Below are positions 56,370-64,000 of a stretch of DNA of 64,000 nt, in pieces. Each line of letters starts with the position of its first letter. The first letter of the stretch is position 1. Below the pieces are notes generated by a model. It was not told the DNA's origin. It searched no databases and saw nothing but the letters and a program-made list of their open reading frames with translations. A program made the translations under genes and the position numbers. Origin of the DNA: Stutzerimonas nitrititolerans (GTDB lineage Bacteria > Pseudomonadota > Gammaproteobacteria > Pseudomonadales > Pseudomonadaceae); NCBI RefSeq assembly GCF_003696285.1, contig NZ_RFFL01000002.1, forward strand, positions 186,001 to 250,000, read 5' to 3'.

Positions 56370-57998
56370 TCAATCGGCATCACCCAACGATTCGGCCCAT
56401 TCCGGCCGGCATTGCCCGGCTCGGCAGCGATGCACTTCGTGCCGGGCGTCCTCCTGCATCAGCTTGCGGGTGACGCCGTTGGTCCAGCCGAAACCGTCCT
56501 GCAAGGGATACTCGCCGCCGCCGGCATGCTCGGCACTGGGCCGCAGCACGTATTTTTCCACCAGCTTGCTTTCCCGCTCGAACAGCTGACCGACGATGGC
56601 CAGCCAGCGCCGCTCGATATCCAGCGCCAGCACGTCGTGCCCATAGTTCTGCAGCCCGCGAATCCCCATCCATTGCAGCGGTGCCCAGCCATTGGGGCGG
56701 TCCCACTGCTCGCCGGTGCCGCTGAGCTCGGTGGTCGACAGGCCACCGGGCGCCAGCAGCCGCTCGCGCACGACGGCGGCGACCCGCTCGGCCTGCGTCT
56801 TGCTGGCGATACGCACGAACAGCGGCGTCAGGGTCGCCGCGGTCAGGTTGTCGCGCGGCTGGCGGCGTTTCCAGTCGTAATCGAAGTAGGCGCCGACCTC
56901 GTCGTTCCACAGATAGCGGTCGATGGCCGCCAGCCGCACTTCGGCGCGACGGTGGAACTCCTCGGCGCAGGCCTGCCAGCCTTTGACCTGGCTGAGCCGG
57001 GCGATCTGCCGCTCCAGCTTGTAGAGGAAGCTGTTCAGGTCCACCGGCACTATGGCGGTGGTGCGGATGCTCGATAGCTTCTGCGGGTCGTCCAGCCAGC
57101 GCGAGCTGAAATCCCAGCCCGATTCCGCCCCGGCGCGCAGGTCGCGATAGACCTCATAGGGCAGGCGGTCGCTTGCCTGTGCGGTTTGCCGGTCCTCCAG
57201 GTAGGACTCTTCGCGCGGCGTGTCGCGATCATCCCAGTAGCGGTTGAGCAGGCTGCCGTCGGCCAGGCAGACGCAGCGCCGGTGAGCCTCTCCCGGCCGC
57301 AGGTGCTCGCCACCCTCGCTCCAGAAGGCATATTCCTTGCGCAGCTGGGGCAGATAGTCGGTGGCGCGGTGCACGCCGGTGTCCTCGAACAGGTCGGTCA
57401 TCAGCGCGAACACCGGCGGCTGCGAGCGGCTCAGGTAGTAGGAACGGTTGCCGTTGGGCACGTGGCCATAGGTGTCGATCAGGTAGGCGAAGTTGTCCGC
57501 CATGGAGCGCAACAGCTCGCAATGCCCGCTTTCATCGAGGCCGAGCATGGTGAAGTACGAATCCCAGTAGTACAGCTCGGTGAAACGCCCGCCGGGCACC
57601 ACGTAGTCGTGCGGCAAGGGCAGCAGCGAGGAAAACTCGGGATGCTGCCGGGGCTTGCGTGTGAGCACCGGCCAGAGTCGGTCGATGTGCTCGGCGAGGC
57701 CGTCGTCCGGGTTGGCGACGAACTCGGTCGGCGCCATTTCGTAGCGGATGAAATGCTCATGCACGAAAGCGCGCAGATCGAAGCCCGGCGTGCCGCAACG
57801 GGCGCGATAGAGTTCCAGGATCCGCTCCGGATGCTGGCGCGGCGCGCAGTCGACGAAGGTCTTGCTGTCGGGAAACACCCGCTGCATCTGCACCGCGACG
57901 AAGAGCTCCTGATAGCGGTCGGCAGGGGTCAGGGTATCGGCTGCGGAAACGGCACGGGTGTCGTAGTCGAAAATCGCGTGCTGATCGGTTCTGTTCAT
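56370..57998 (-). CDS. treF: Cytoplasmic alpha,alpha-trehalase TreF (GH37)
   Basis: 542 residues. Both GH37 signatures are present: PGGRFTELYYWDSYFT near residue 140 and QWDRPNGWAPLQ near 435. The catalytic-acid region is GAESGWDFSSRW. There is no signal peptide, so it is cytoplasmic and splits trehalose into two glucose. The ATG at 57998 overlaps the stop of the upstream SDR gene (ATGA), showing coupling. The pairing with a glucose-dehydrogenase-like SDR suggests the released glucose is oxidised (inference). Confidence 0.94.
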   Translation of the reverse strand: MNRTDQHAIFDYDTRAVSAADTLTPADRYQELFVAVQMQRVFPDSKTFVDCAPRQHPERILELYRARCGTPGFDLRAFVHEHFIRYEMAPTEFVANPDDGLAEHIDRLWPVLTRKPRQHPEFSSLLPLPHDYVVPGGRFTELYYWDSYFTMLGLDESGHCELLRSMADNFAYLIDTYGHVPNGNRSYYLSRSQPPVFALMTDLFEDTGVHRATDYLPQLRKEYAFWSEGGEHLRPGEAHRRCVCLADGSLLNRYWDDRDTPREESYLEDRQTAQASDRLPYEVYRDLRAGAESGWDFSSRWLDDPQKLSSIRTTAIVPVDLNSFLYKLERQIARLSQVKGWQACAEEFHRRAEVRLAAIDRYLWNDEVGAYFDYDWKRRQPRDNLTAATLTPLFVRIASKTQAERVAAVVRERLLAPGGLSTTELSGTGEQWDRPNGWAPLQWMGIRGLQNYGHDVLALDIERRWLAIVGQLFERESKLVEKYVLRPSAEHAGGGEYPLQDGFGWTNGVTRKLMQEDARHEVHRCRAGQCRPEWAESLGDAD

Positions 57999-58762
57999 TG
58001 CTCGCTGTAGTTCCATAGCAGCCCGCCATCCACCACCAGGGTGGTTCCGGTGACGTAGCCGGCATCGTCCGAAGCCAGAAAGGCCACGGCGCCGGCCACG
58101 TCCCGCGGCTGCCCCAGGCGTCCGGCCGGAATGTTGCCGAGCAGATTGGCCAGCTTGTCGGGCTGGTTCATGAGGCTGCGATTGATCGGCGTCTCGATCG
58201 CACCGGGCGCAACGTTGTTGACGGTGATGCCCAGCGGCGCCAGCTCGATCGCCAGGTTGCGCATGAGCATCTTCAGGCCGCCCTTGCTGGCGCAGTAATC
58301 GCTGAAATTGGGGAACGGCAGTTCTTCATGCACCGAGCTGTTGTTGATGATGCGCCCGCCCCGGCCGCTGTCGCGCCGGTGACGGGCGAAGGCCTGGGAG
58401 AGGAAGAAGGGGCCGCGCAGGTTGACGCCCAGGACGTCGTCGAAATCCTCTTCGCGAGCGTCGAGAAAGGCGGCGTGCTTCTGGATGCCGGCGTTGTTCA
58501 CCAGGATATCGAGGCCGCCCATCTGCTCGGCGGCCTGCGCCACCAGCCGCCGGCAATCGACCACCGAGCCGACATCGGCGGCGATGAAACAGGCACGCAC
58601 GCCCAGCGCGCGCACCTGCACCAAGGCCTCCCGCGCCGGCCCGCCCTCCTTGCGGCCATTGAGCACGACAGCGGCACCCTCTTCAGCCAGCCGCCGCGCG
58701 ATCCCGAGGCCGATGCCATGGGAGCTGCCGGTCACCAGGGCGACCTTGTTGCGCAATTTCAT
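57995..58762 (-). CDS. Glucose 1-dehydrogenase-like SDR
   Basis: 255 residues, classical SDR. The cofactor motif is TGSSHGIGLGIA. NNAG is at 89-92 and the active site is S143, Y156 and K160. The stretch SSVHEELPFPNFSDYCASKG and APGAIETPIN resemble Bacillus glucose 1-dehydrogenase, where SSVHE and PGAINTPIN occur at the same places. It probably oxidises glucose or a related sugar with NAD(P)+. It is translationally coupled to treF downstream. Its start, ATG 58762, faces rarD divergently across 181 bp. Confidence 0.88.
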   Translation of the reverse strand: MKLRNKVALVTGSSHGIGLGIARRLAEEGAAVVLNGRKEGGPAREALVQVRALGVRACFIAADVGSVVDCRRLVAQAAEQMGGLDILVNNAGIQKHAAFLDAREEDFDDVLGVNLRGPFFLSQAFARHRRDSGRGGRIINNSSVHEELPFPNFSDYCASKGGLKMLMRNLAIELAPLGITVNNVAPGAIETPINRSLMNQPDKLANLLGNIPAGRLGQPRDVAGAVAFLASDDAGYVTGTTLVVDGGLLWNYSEQ

Positions 58763-58839
58763 GTCTCACCTCGCAAGCCGTACCGCCTGTCTCAGATTTT
58801 TGACGACTCGATACCGGGCACGTTCATTTCGAGGGGTCG

Positions 58840-58860
58840 AGGGTCTGTCGACGCTTCGTT
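58840..58860. repeat. Possible degenerate solo arm of the 272-bp element
   Basis: It matches the 21-bp outer arm at about 16 of 21 positions (AGGGTCTGT...CTTCGT). No convincing partner arm is nearby. It lies in the SDR/rarD intergenic region. Confidence 0.3.
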
Positions 58861-58943
58861 CCGGCACTGCCACAACGGCAGACAAACCGGCCGGGGCGGC
58901 GCAGAATGTCGCACCTCCTCATCCGCCGTGCTTAAGGGCAATC

Positions 58944-59837
58944 ATGGCCACCGCCGATTTGCGAAAAGGTTATTTGCTGGGCCTCACCACGTTCTGCATC
59001 TGGGGGCTGTTTCCGCTCTACTTCAAGGCTGTCGAGCAATACAGCGCGCTGGAAATCGTCACCCAGCGCGCCATCTGGTCGGCGCTGTTCGGTTCATTGG
59101 TGCTGCTGTTGTGGAGGCACCCCGGCTGGTGGCAGGAACTGCTCGCGCACCCGAAAAGAATCGGCGTGCTGATGATTTCCAGCGTGCTGATCGCCAGCAA
59201 CTGGCTGATCTACGTCTGGGCGGTGAACAACAACCACATGGTCGAGGCCAGCCTCGGTTACTACATCAACCCGCTGGTCAACGTGGTGCTGGGCCTGCTG
59301 ATCCTGCGGGAGCGCTTGCGTCCGCTGCAGTGGCTGGCGGTGGCGATGGCGGCGCTCGGCGTCGCGCTGCAACTGATCACCCTGGGCGAGTTTCCCTGGG
59401 TATCGATCGCGCTGGCGCTGAGCTTCGGCACCTACGGCCTGCTGCGCAAGCAGGCACCGGTGGCGGCGCTGCCGGGGCTGGTGGTGGAAACCTGGTTGTT
59501 GCTGCCCATCGCACTGGTCTGGCTGCTGGCGTTCGGCGAAGGCGCCAGCACGCAAGCGGCCTTCTGGACCGATCCGCAGGCGCTCTGGCTGATGGCCGCC
59601 GGCCCGGTCACGCTGATCCCGCTGCTGTGCTTCAACGCGGCCGCGCGCCATCTGCCCTACTCGACCCTGGGCTTCCTGCAATACATCACGCCCACCCTGT
59701 TGCTGGCACTGGCGGTGCTGGTGTTCAAGGAGCCCTTCCCTGCCGATCGCCAGCTGGCGTTCTTCTGCATCTGGGCGGGGCTGGCGGTCTACAGCTACGA
59801 CGCCTGGCGAGTGGTGGGCAGAAGCGCCGTCGCCTGA
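58944..59837 (+). CDS. rarD: RarD-type EamA transporter
   Basis: 297 residues, ten predicted membrane helices in two EamA repeats. N-terminus KGYLLGLTTFCIWGLFPLYF and SNWLIYVWAVNNNHMVEASL with GYYINPLVNVVLG are diagnostic of RarD. It is an inner-membrane metabolite transporter of unknown substrate, originally linked to chloramphenicol sensitivity. The ATG at 58944 has TAAGGGC upstream. It is convergent with the GcvR-like gene. Confidence 0.93.
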   Translation: MATADLRKGYLLGLTTFCIWGLFPLYFKAVEQYSALEIVTQRAIWSALFGSLVLLLWRHPGWWQELLAHPKRIGVLMISSVLIASNWLIYVWAVNNNHMVEASLGYYINPLVNVVLGLLILRERLRPLQWLAVAMAALGVALQLITLGEFPWVSIALALSFGTYGLLRKQAPVAALPGLVVETWLLLPIALVWLLAFGEGASTQAAFWTDPQALWLMAAGPVTLIPLLCFNAAARHLPYSTLGFLQYITPTLLLALAVLVFKEPFPADRQLAFFCIWAGLAVYSYDAWRVVGRSAVA

Positions 59838-59868
59838 AGCGGCGGCGCGATAGCGGCTCGCAGGGCGC

Positions 59869-60387
59869 TCACTCGGCCGCTTGCAGCTTGAGCTCCACCA
59901 TCAGATCGTCCGCCAGGGTTTCCAGGTGCTGCTGCAATTGCTCGAGCGACAGCCCGGTCGGCACCGCCAGGCGGGCGTCGGCGTGGAACAGCGATTCGTT
60001 GGTCATCGGCGCGGGCGCGATTTCCGTTTCCAGGCTTTCCAGGTTGACGCCGTGGCTGGCCAGCAGCCGGGTGATGTCGCGCACAATGCCTAGGCGGTCA
60101 TTGCCGACCAGCTGCAGCCGGACCATCCGCCAGCTGCGCCCGGGCGCGCTGCCGCTGGGCGCCAGCAGCACGCGAATGCCCTGGCTTTCCAGTTCGCGCA
60201 GCGCGTCGAAGAGTTCGGCCTGCGCGGACGTCGGCACCGCCACCTGCAGGATGCCCGCGAACTGCCCGGCCATCCGCGACATGCGACTGTCCAGCCAGTT
60301 GCCGCCGTGGCGCGCGATGCAATCGGCCAGGCGCTCGACCAGCCCTGGCTGATCCTCGGCAATGACCGTGAGAACGAGGTGATCCAT
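59869..60387 (-). CDS. GcvR-like double ACT-domain regulatory protein
   Basis: 172 residues with two ACT domains, about 1-80 (LVLTVIAEDQPGLVERLADC) and 90-165 (VRLQLVGNDRLGIVRDITRL). E. coli GcvR of this family binds glycine and antagonises GcvA. The start is the ATG at 60387 with AAGGAG 7 bp upstream rather than an ATG five codons earlier that overlaps that site. It is divergent from glcB. A role in glycine or glyoxylate-related control is inference. Confidence 0.87.
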   Translation of the reverse strand: MDHLVLTVIAEDQPGLVERLADCIARHGGNWLDSRMSRMAGQFAGILQVAVPTSAQAELFDALRELESQGIRVLLAPSGSAPGRSWRMVRLQLVGNDRLGIVRDITRLLASHGVNLESLETEIAPAPMTNESLFHADARLAVPTGLSLEQLQQHLETLADDLMVELKLQAAE

Positions 60388-60615
60388 GGGTGGCTCCTTC
60401 ATCTTGAGTTGGGGTGCACGCTGAACGCGGCCTCATAGGTATAGAACAAAGCACCCGTTTCGCGTTCTCGACCTGTCGCCCGCCAGAGTGTTCGGCTCGC
60501 GGAAGGGAGCCGCCGGCCCGACTGATTTTCCGTATCGTTTCAGGTAGTATCCGTCGACCCGGACTACAAGAAGAATCGTCCGTCGGATTTGAAGAAGAAC
60601 CAAGTGAGGCGAGTA

Positions 60616-62796
60616 ATGACTGAGCGCGTTCAAGTCGGTGGCCTGCAGGTCGCCAAAGTCCTGTACGACTTTGTGAACAACGAAGCGATTCCCGGTACCG
60701 GCGTCGAGGCCGCGGCCTTCTGGGCCGGTGCCGACAGCGTCATCCACGATCTGGCGCCGAAGAATCGCGCTCTGCTGGCCAAACGCGACGACCTGCAGGC
60801 ACAGATCGATGCCTGGCATCAGGCTCGCGCTGGTCAGGCCCATGACGCCGTCGCCTACAAGGCCTTCCTGCAGGAAATCGGCTATCTGCTGCCCGAAGCC
60901 GAAGACTTCCAGGCCACCACCCAGAACGTCGACGAAGAAATCACTCACATGGCCGGCCCGCAACTGGTGGTGCCGATCATGAACGCTCGCTTCGCGCTCA
61001 ACGCCGCCAATGCCCGTTGGGGTTCGCTGTATGACGCCCTGTACGGCACCGACGCCATCTCCGAAGCAGATGGCGCCAGCAAGGGCCCGGGCTACAACGA
61101 AATTCGCGGCAACAAGGTCATCGCCTACGCCCGCGCCTTCCTCAATGAGGCCGCGCCGCTGGAAAACGGCTCGCACGTCGACTCCACCGGCTACCGCATC
61201 GAAGGTGGCAAGCTGGTCGTATCGCTGAAGAATGGCAGCACCAGCGGCCTGAAGGATTCGCAACAGCTGCTCGGCTTCCAGGGCGATGCCAGTGCGCCGA
61301 TCGCCGTGCTGCTCAAACACAACGGCATCCACTTCGAGATCCAGATCGACCCGTCCAGCCCCATCGGCCAGACCGACGCCGCCGGCGTGAAGGACATCCT
61401 GATGGAAGCGGCGCTGACCACCATCATGGACTGCGAAGACTCCATCGCCGCCGTCGATGCCGACGACAAGACCATCGTCTACCGCAACTGGCTCGGCCTG
61501 ATGAAGGGCGACCTGGTCGAGGAACTGGAAAAGGGCGGCAAGCGCATCACCCGCGCCATGAACCCTGATCGCGTCTACACCAAGGCCGACGGCAACGGCG
61601 AGCTGACCCTGCATGGCCGTTCCCTGTTGTTCATCCGCAACGTCGGACACCTGATGACCAACGACGCCATCCTCGACAAGGAAGGCAACGAAGTGCCGGA
61701 AGGCATCATGGACGGCCTGTTCACCAGCCTCGCCGCCATGCACAACCTCAAGGGCAACACCACGCGCAAGAACACTCGCACCGGCTCGGTCTACATCGTC
61801 AAGCCGAAGATGCACGGTCCGGAAGAGGTGGCCTTCGCGACCGAACTGTTCGGTCGCGTGGAAGACGTTCTCGGCCTGGCTCGCAACACCCTGAAAGTCG
61901 GCATCATGGACGAGGAGCGCCGCACCTCGATCAACCTCAAGGCCTGCATCAAGGAAGCGCGCGAGCGCGTGGTGTTCATCAACACCGGCTTCCTCGACCG
62001 CACCGGCGACGAGATCCACACCTCCATGGAAGCCGGCCCGGTGGTACGCAAGGCCGCGATGAAGGCCGAGAAGTGGATCAGCTCCTACGAGGACAACAAC
62101 GTCGACGTCGGCCTGGCCTGCGGCCTGCAGGGCAAGGCACAGATCGGCAAGGGCATGTGGGCCATGCCCGACCTGATGGCCGGCATGCTCGAGCAGAAGA
62201 TCGGCCACCCGATGGCCGGCGCCAACACCGCCTGGGTTCCCTCGCCGACCGCCGCTACCCTGCACGCCCTGCACTACCACAAGGTCGACGTGTTCGCCCG
62301 CCAGGCCGAGCTGACCCAGCGCGCCAAGGCCTCGGTCGACGACATCCTGACCATCCCCCTGGCCAAGGACACCAACTGGAGCGAAGAGGAAAAGCGCAAC
62401 GAGCTGGACAACAACTCTCAGGGCATCCTCGGCTACATGGTGCGCTGGGTCGAGCAGGGCGTGGGCTGCTCCAAGGTGCCGGACATCAACGATGTCGCGC
62501 TGATGGAAGACCGTGCCACCCTGCGTATCTCCAGCCAACACATGGCCAACTGGATGCGCCACGGCGTGGTGAGCCAGGAGCAGGTCGTCGAAAGCCTCAA
62601 GCGCATGGCGCCAGTAGTCGACCGCCAGAACGAAGGTGATCCGCTGTACCGCCCGATGGCGCCGGACTTCGACAACAGCGTGGCCTTCCAGGCCGCACTG
62701 GAACTGGTCCTCGAAGGCACCAAGCAGCCCAACGGCTACACCGAGCCGGTACTGCACCGTCGCCGCCGCGAGTTCAAGGCCAAGAACGGCCTGTAA
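60616..62796 (+). CDS. glcB: Malate synthase G GlcB
   Basis: 726 residues, the normal length for isoform G. Signatures are [15 protein letters not shown] (acidic metal site), [29 protein letters not shown], with the catalytic arginine expected nearby, [16 protein letters not shown] and [16 protein letters not shown]. It condenses glyoxylate with acetyl-CoA to malate in the glyoxylate and glycolate pathways. The start is the ATG at 60616 ([16 protein letters not shown]) with GTGAGGCGAG upstream. A terminator follows. Confidence 0.97.
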   Translation: MTERVQVGGLQVAKVLYDFVNNEAIPGTGVEAAAFWAGADSVIHDLAPKNRALLAKRDDLQAQIDAWHQARAGQAHDAVAYKAFLQEIGYLLPEAEDFQATTQNVDEEITHMAGPQLVVPIMNARFALNAANARWGSLYDALYGTDAISEADGASKGPGYNEIRGNKVIAYARAFLNEAAPLENGSHVDSTGYRIEGGKLVVSLKNGSTSGLKDSQQLLGFQGDASAPIAVLLKHNGIHFEIQIDPSSPIGQTDAAGVKDILMEAALTTIMDCEDSIAAVDADDKTIVYRNWLGLMKGDLVEELEKGGKRITRAMNPDRVYTKADGNGELTLHGRSLLFIRNVGHLMTNDAILDKEGNEVPEGIMDGLFTSLAAMHNLKGNTTRKNTRTGSVYIVKPKMHGPEEVAFATELFGRVEDVLGLARNTLKVGIMDEERRTSINLKACIKEARERVVFINTGFLDRTGDEIHTSMEAGPVVRKAAMKAEKWISSYEDNNVDVGLACGLQGKAQIGKGMWAMPDLMAGMLEQKIGHPMAGANTAWVPSPTAATLHALHYHKVDVFARQAELTQRAKASVDDILTIPLAKDTNWSEEEKRNELDNNSQGILGYMVRWVEQGVGCSKVPDINDVALMEDRATLRISSQHMANWMRHGVVSQEQVVESLKRMAPVVDRQNEGDPLYRPMAPDFDNSVAFQAALELVLEGTKQPNGYTEPVLHRRRREFKAKNGL

Positions 62797-62814
62797 ACCG
62801 CAGCAGCGCCAAGG

Positions 62815-62840
62815 AAAACCGCCCTCCGGGGCGGTTTTTT
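62815..62840 (+). terminator. Rho-independent terminator after glcB
   Basis: AAAACCGCCC / GGGCGGTTTT is a 10-bp stem with a TCCG loop and a T-run, starting 19 bp after the glcB stop. Confidence 0.95.
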
Positions 62841-63005
62841 TATGGCCGGGAATAAGGGGAAATCCGCCGAATGGCCTTCAGGTTCCGCCAGCAGGGGTCG
62901 ATAACGTGACCGAAAGAACAGATTCAGTCACAATATTTCCGACTAGTGGCCTTTCAGTATCACGCCCTGTTCCGTAGTATCCGCTGCCCGCCGTGGAGTT
63001 GAGCA

Positions 63006-64000
63006 ATGTTCAAGAATTTCTCCCTGACCGCCAAGCTGCTACTGGTGCCTGCCGTCGCTCTGTTCGGGCTGATCCTCTATGTCGGCTACACCTCGCTGCA
63101 GCTGTCGGCCACCGATTCGCGCCTGGTGATGCTGGAAACTCAGAGCTACCCCACCCTGGAAAAAGCCGACGCGGTGATCTTTCAGTTCTCACGCATACCG
63201 GGATTGCTCAACAACGCGGTGGCCGCCGGGGAAGCCGGAATTCTCGGCGAAGCGCGCGAAGTGCTGCAGGAAATCGACACGCAGCACCAGGCGCTGGCGG
63301 CACTGCTGAGCGACCAGCCCCAGCGACGTGCTGCGCTGGATAGCTGGCGCAACGCCGTGAAGGGCTATGCCGACAACGCGCTCGACGCCTCGGCGAAACT
63401 GATCGACGGCAGCGCTTCGTTCGACGACCTGCGGCCCAGCCTCGATCGCATGGCCAACGATCTGGCCCAGGCGCAGAAACAGGCGGCCGATTTCCGCTCC
63501 GGCGCCTACGAGGACTTCCAGCAGACGCTCGCCCAGACCCGCGAAGCCAATGCGGCGACCACGCGCCTGGGGATCATCCTCAGCCTCGCCCTGGTGATTC
63601 TGGTAAGCCTCGGCGCCTGGCTGGTGATCCGCAGTGTGATGGCCAACGTGCGCGGCGTGATCGCCTCGCTGCAGTCCATCGCCCGCGGCGATGGCGACCT
63701 CACCCAGCGTGTCAACGTCGAGTCGAACGACGAAATCGGCGCCATGATCGAGCTGTTCAACGGCTTTCTCGACAAACTGCAGGGCACCATTCGCCAGATC
63801 ATCGATGCGGCCTCGCCGCTCGGCCAGGTGTCGACCGAACTGTACAAGCTGACCCAGGGTTCGGAAGAGAACGCCAAGTCGCAGCAGCACCACACCGATT
63901 CCATCACGCGCGACATTCTCACCATGACCGGCAGCATCCAGGAAGTGGCGCAGCGCTCGCGCCAGGCCTCCGACGAGGCCAACGCCGCCGCTCGCCAGAC
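63006..64000 (+). CDS. Methyl-accepting chemotaxis protein, N-terminal part (runs off window end)
   Basis: 331 residues are visible. There is a first membrane helix (about 9-28, LTAKLLLVPAVALFGLILYV), then a periplasmic sensor region of about 160 residues, predicted helical-bundle type, and a second helix (about 190-210, LGIILSLALVILVSLGAWLV). A HAMP domain follows (SLQSIARGDGDLTQRVNVES) and then the start of the coiled-coil signalling domain. The remaining signalling hairpin and any methylation or pentapeptide sites are outside the window. The ATG at 63006 has TGGAGTTG upstream. The ligand is unknown. Confidence 0.92.
   Translation, partial: MFKNFSLTAKLLLVPAVALFGLILYVGYTSLQLSATDSRLVMLETQSYPTLEKADAVIFQFSRIPGLLNNAVAAGEAGILGEAREVLQEIDTQHQALAALLSDQPQRRAALDSWRNAVKGYADNALDASAKLIDGSASFDDLRPSLDRMANDLAQAQKQAADFRSGAYEDFQQTLAQTREANAATTRLGIILSLALVILVSLGAWLVIRSVMANVRGVIASLQSIARGDGDLTQRVNVESNDEIGAMIELFNGFLDKLQGTIRQIIDAASPLGQVSTELYKLTQGSEENAKSQQHHTDSITRDILTMTGSIQEVAQRSRQASDEANAAARQ

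Noticed and set aside
60433-62757. Minus-strand ORF of 774 codons
   Set aside because: It is antisense to glcB and has no domain.
62840-63005. FliA (sigma-28) promoter upstream of the chemoreceptor
   Set aside because: No TAAA-N15-GCCGATAA-like pair with correct spacing was found; a GCCGAAT at about 62866 lacks a -35 at the right distance.

Overview
This is a high-GC chromosomal window from a gammaproteobacterium that is almost certainly a Pseudomonas (P. mendocina/oleovorans/stutzeri-like rather than P. aeruginosa; the species is an inference). The evidence is the waaF-waaC-waaG-waaP-wapP-wapQ core-LPS operon joined to ilvE-glnE-aceE-aceF, the thiD-thiE-hemL-miaB-phoH-ybeY-corC-lnt block, and several REP-like palindromes. 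No rRNA, tRNA, CRISPR, prophage or insertion sequence was seen. All genes look intact except the two cut by the window edges.

Layout. (1) 1-11323, minus strand: LPS core and surface glycan genes. Three glycosyltransferases and a carbamoyltransferase are followed by four overlapping WaaP-like kinases and then WaaG, WaaC and WaaF. (2) 11405-15319, minus: ilvE and glnE. (3) 15601-20262, plus: aceE and aceF (pyruvate dehydrogenase E1 and a three-lipoyl E2), behind a control region with duplicated palindromes and ahead of a strong terminator. (4) 20347-31852: aidB-like acyl-CoA dehydrogenase (minus), then thiD, thiE, hemL, a membrane protein, a Sel1-repeat protein, miaB, phoH-like, ybeY, corC and lnt (plus). 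(5) 31853-35578: rlmJ, a nitronate monooxygenase and a type 2 isopentenyl-diphosphate isomerase. The last two lie between a small and a large copy of a palindromic element. (6) 35579-44342, plus: acyl-CoA dehydrogenase, NhaP2-type antiporter, MscK-type channel and SelO. (7) 44361-50476, minus: a signalling operon of a large CHASE3-GAF hybrid kinase with three receivers, CheR, a receiver-less CheB and a REC-histidine kinase. (8) 50709-56102: small membrane proteins, an SDR, an MBL-fold hydrolase, and the NfeD-slipin-LEA lipoprotein operon. (9) 56370-58762, minus: a coupled trehalase and glucose-dehydrogenase-like SDR. (10) 58944-64000: rarD, a GcvR-like ACT protein, glcB and the start of a chemoreceptor.

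Compared with my memory of P. aeruginosa PAO1, blocks 1-3 correspond to about PA5004-PA5016, block 4 to PA3972-PA3984 and block 6 to PA5020-PA5023. The window is therefore a mosaic with rearrangement boundaries near 20.3 kb and between 31.9 and 35.5 kb.

The most interesting non-coding feature is a 272-bp element at 35214-35485: a 23-bp outer inverted repeat enclosing two further long hairpins. A solo copy of the outer hairpin at 32891-32942 abuts the ribosome binding site of rlmJ. Other candidates are two copies of a GTAGT-N3-ACTAC palindrome upstream of aceE, a tandem kinase with two complete catalytic motif sets in the LPS operon, and the hybrid kinase-CheR-CheB-kinase operon. No clearly new multi-gene system is demonstrable from sequence alone.
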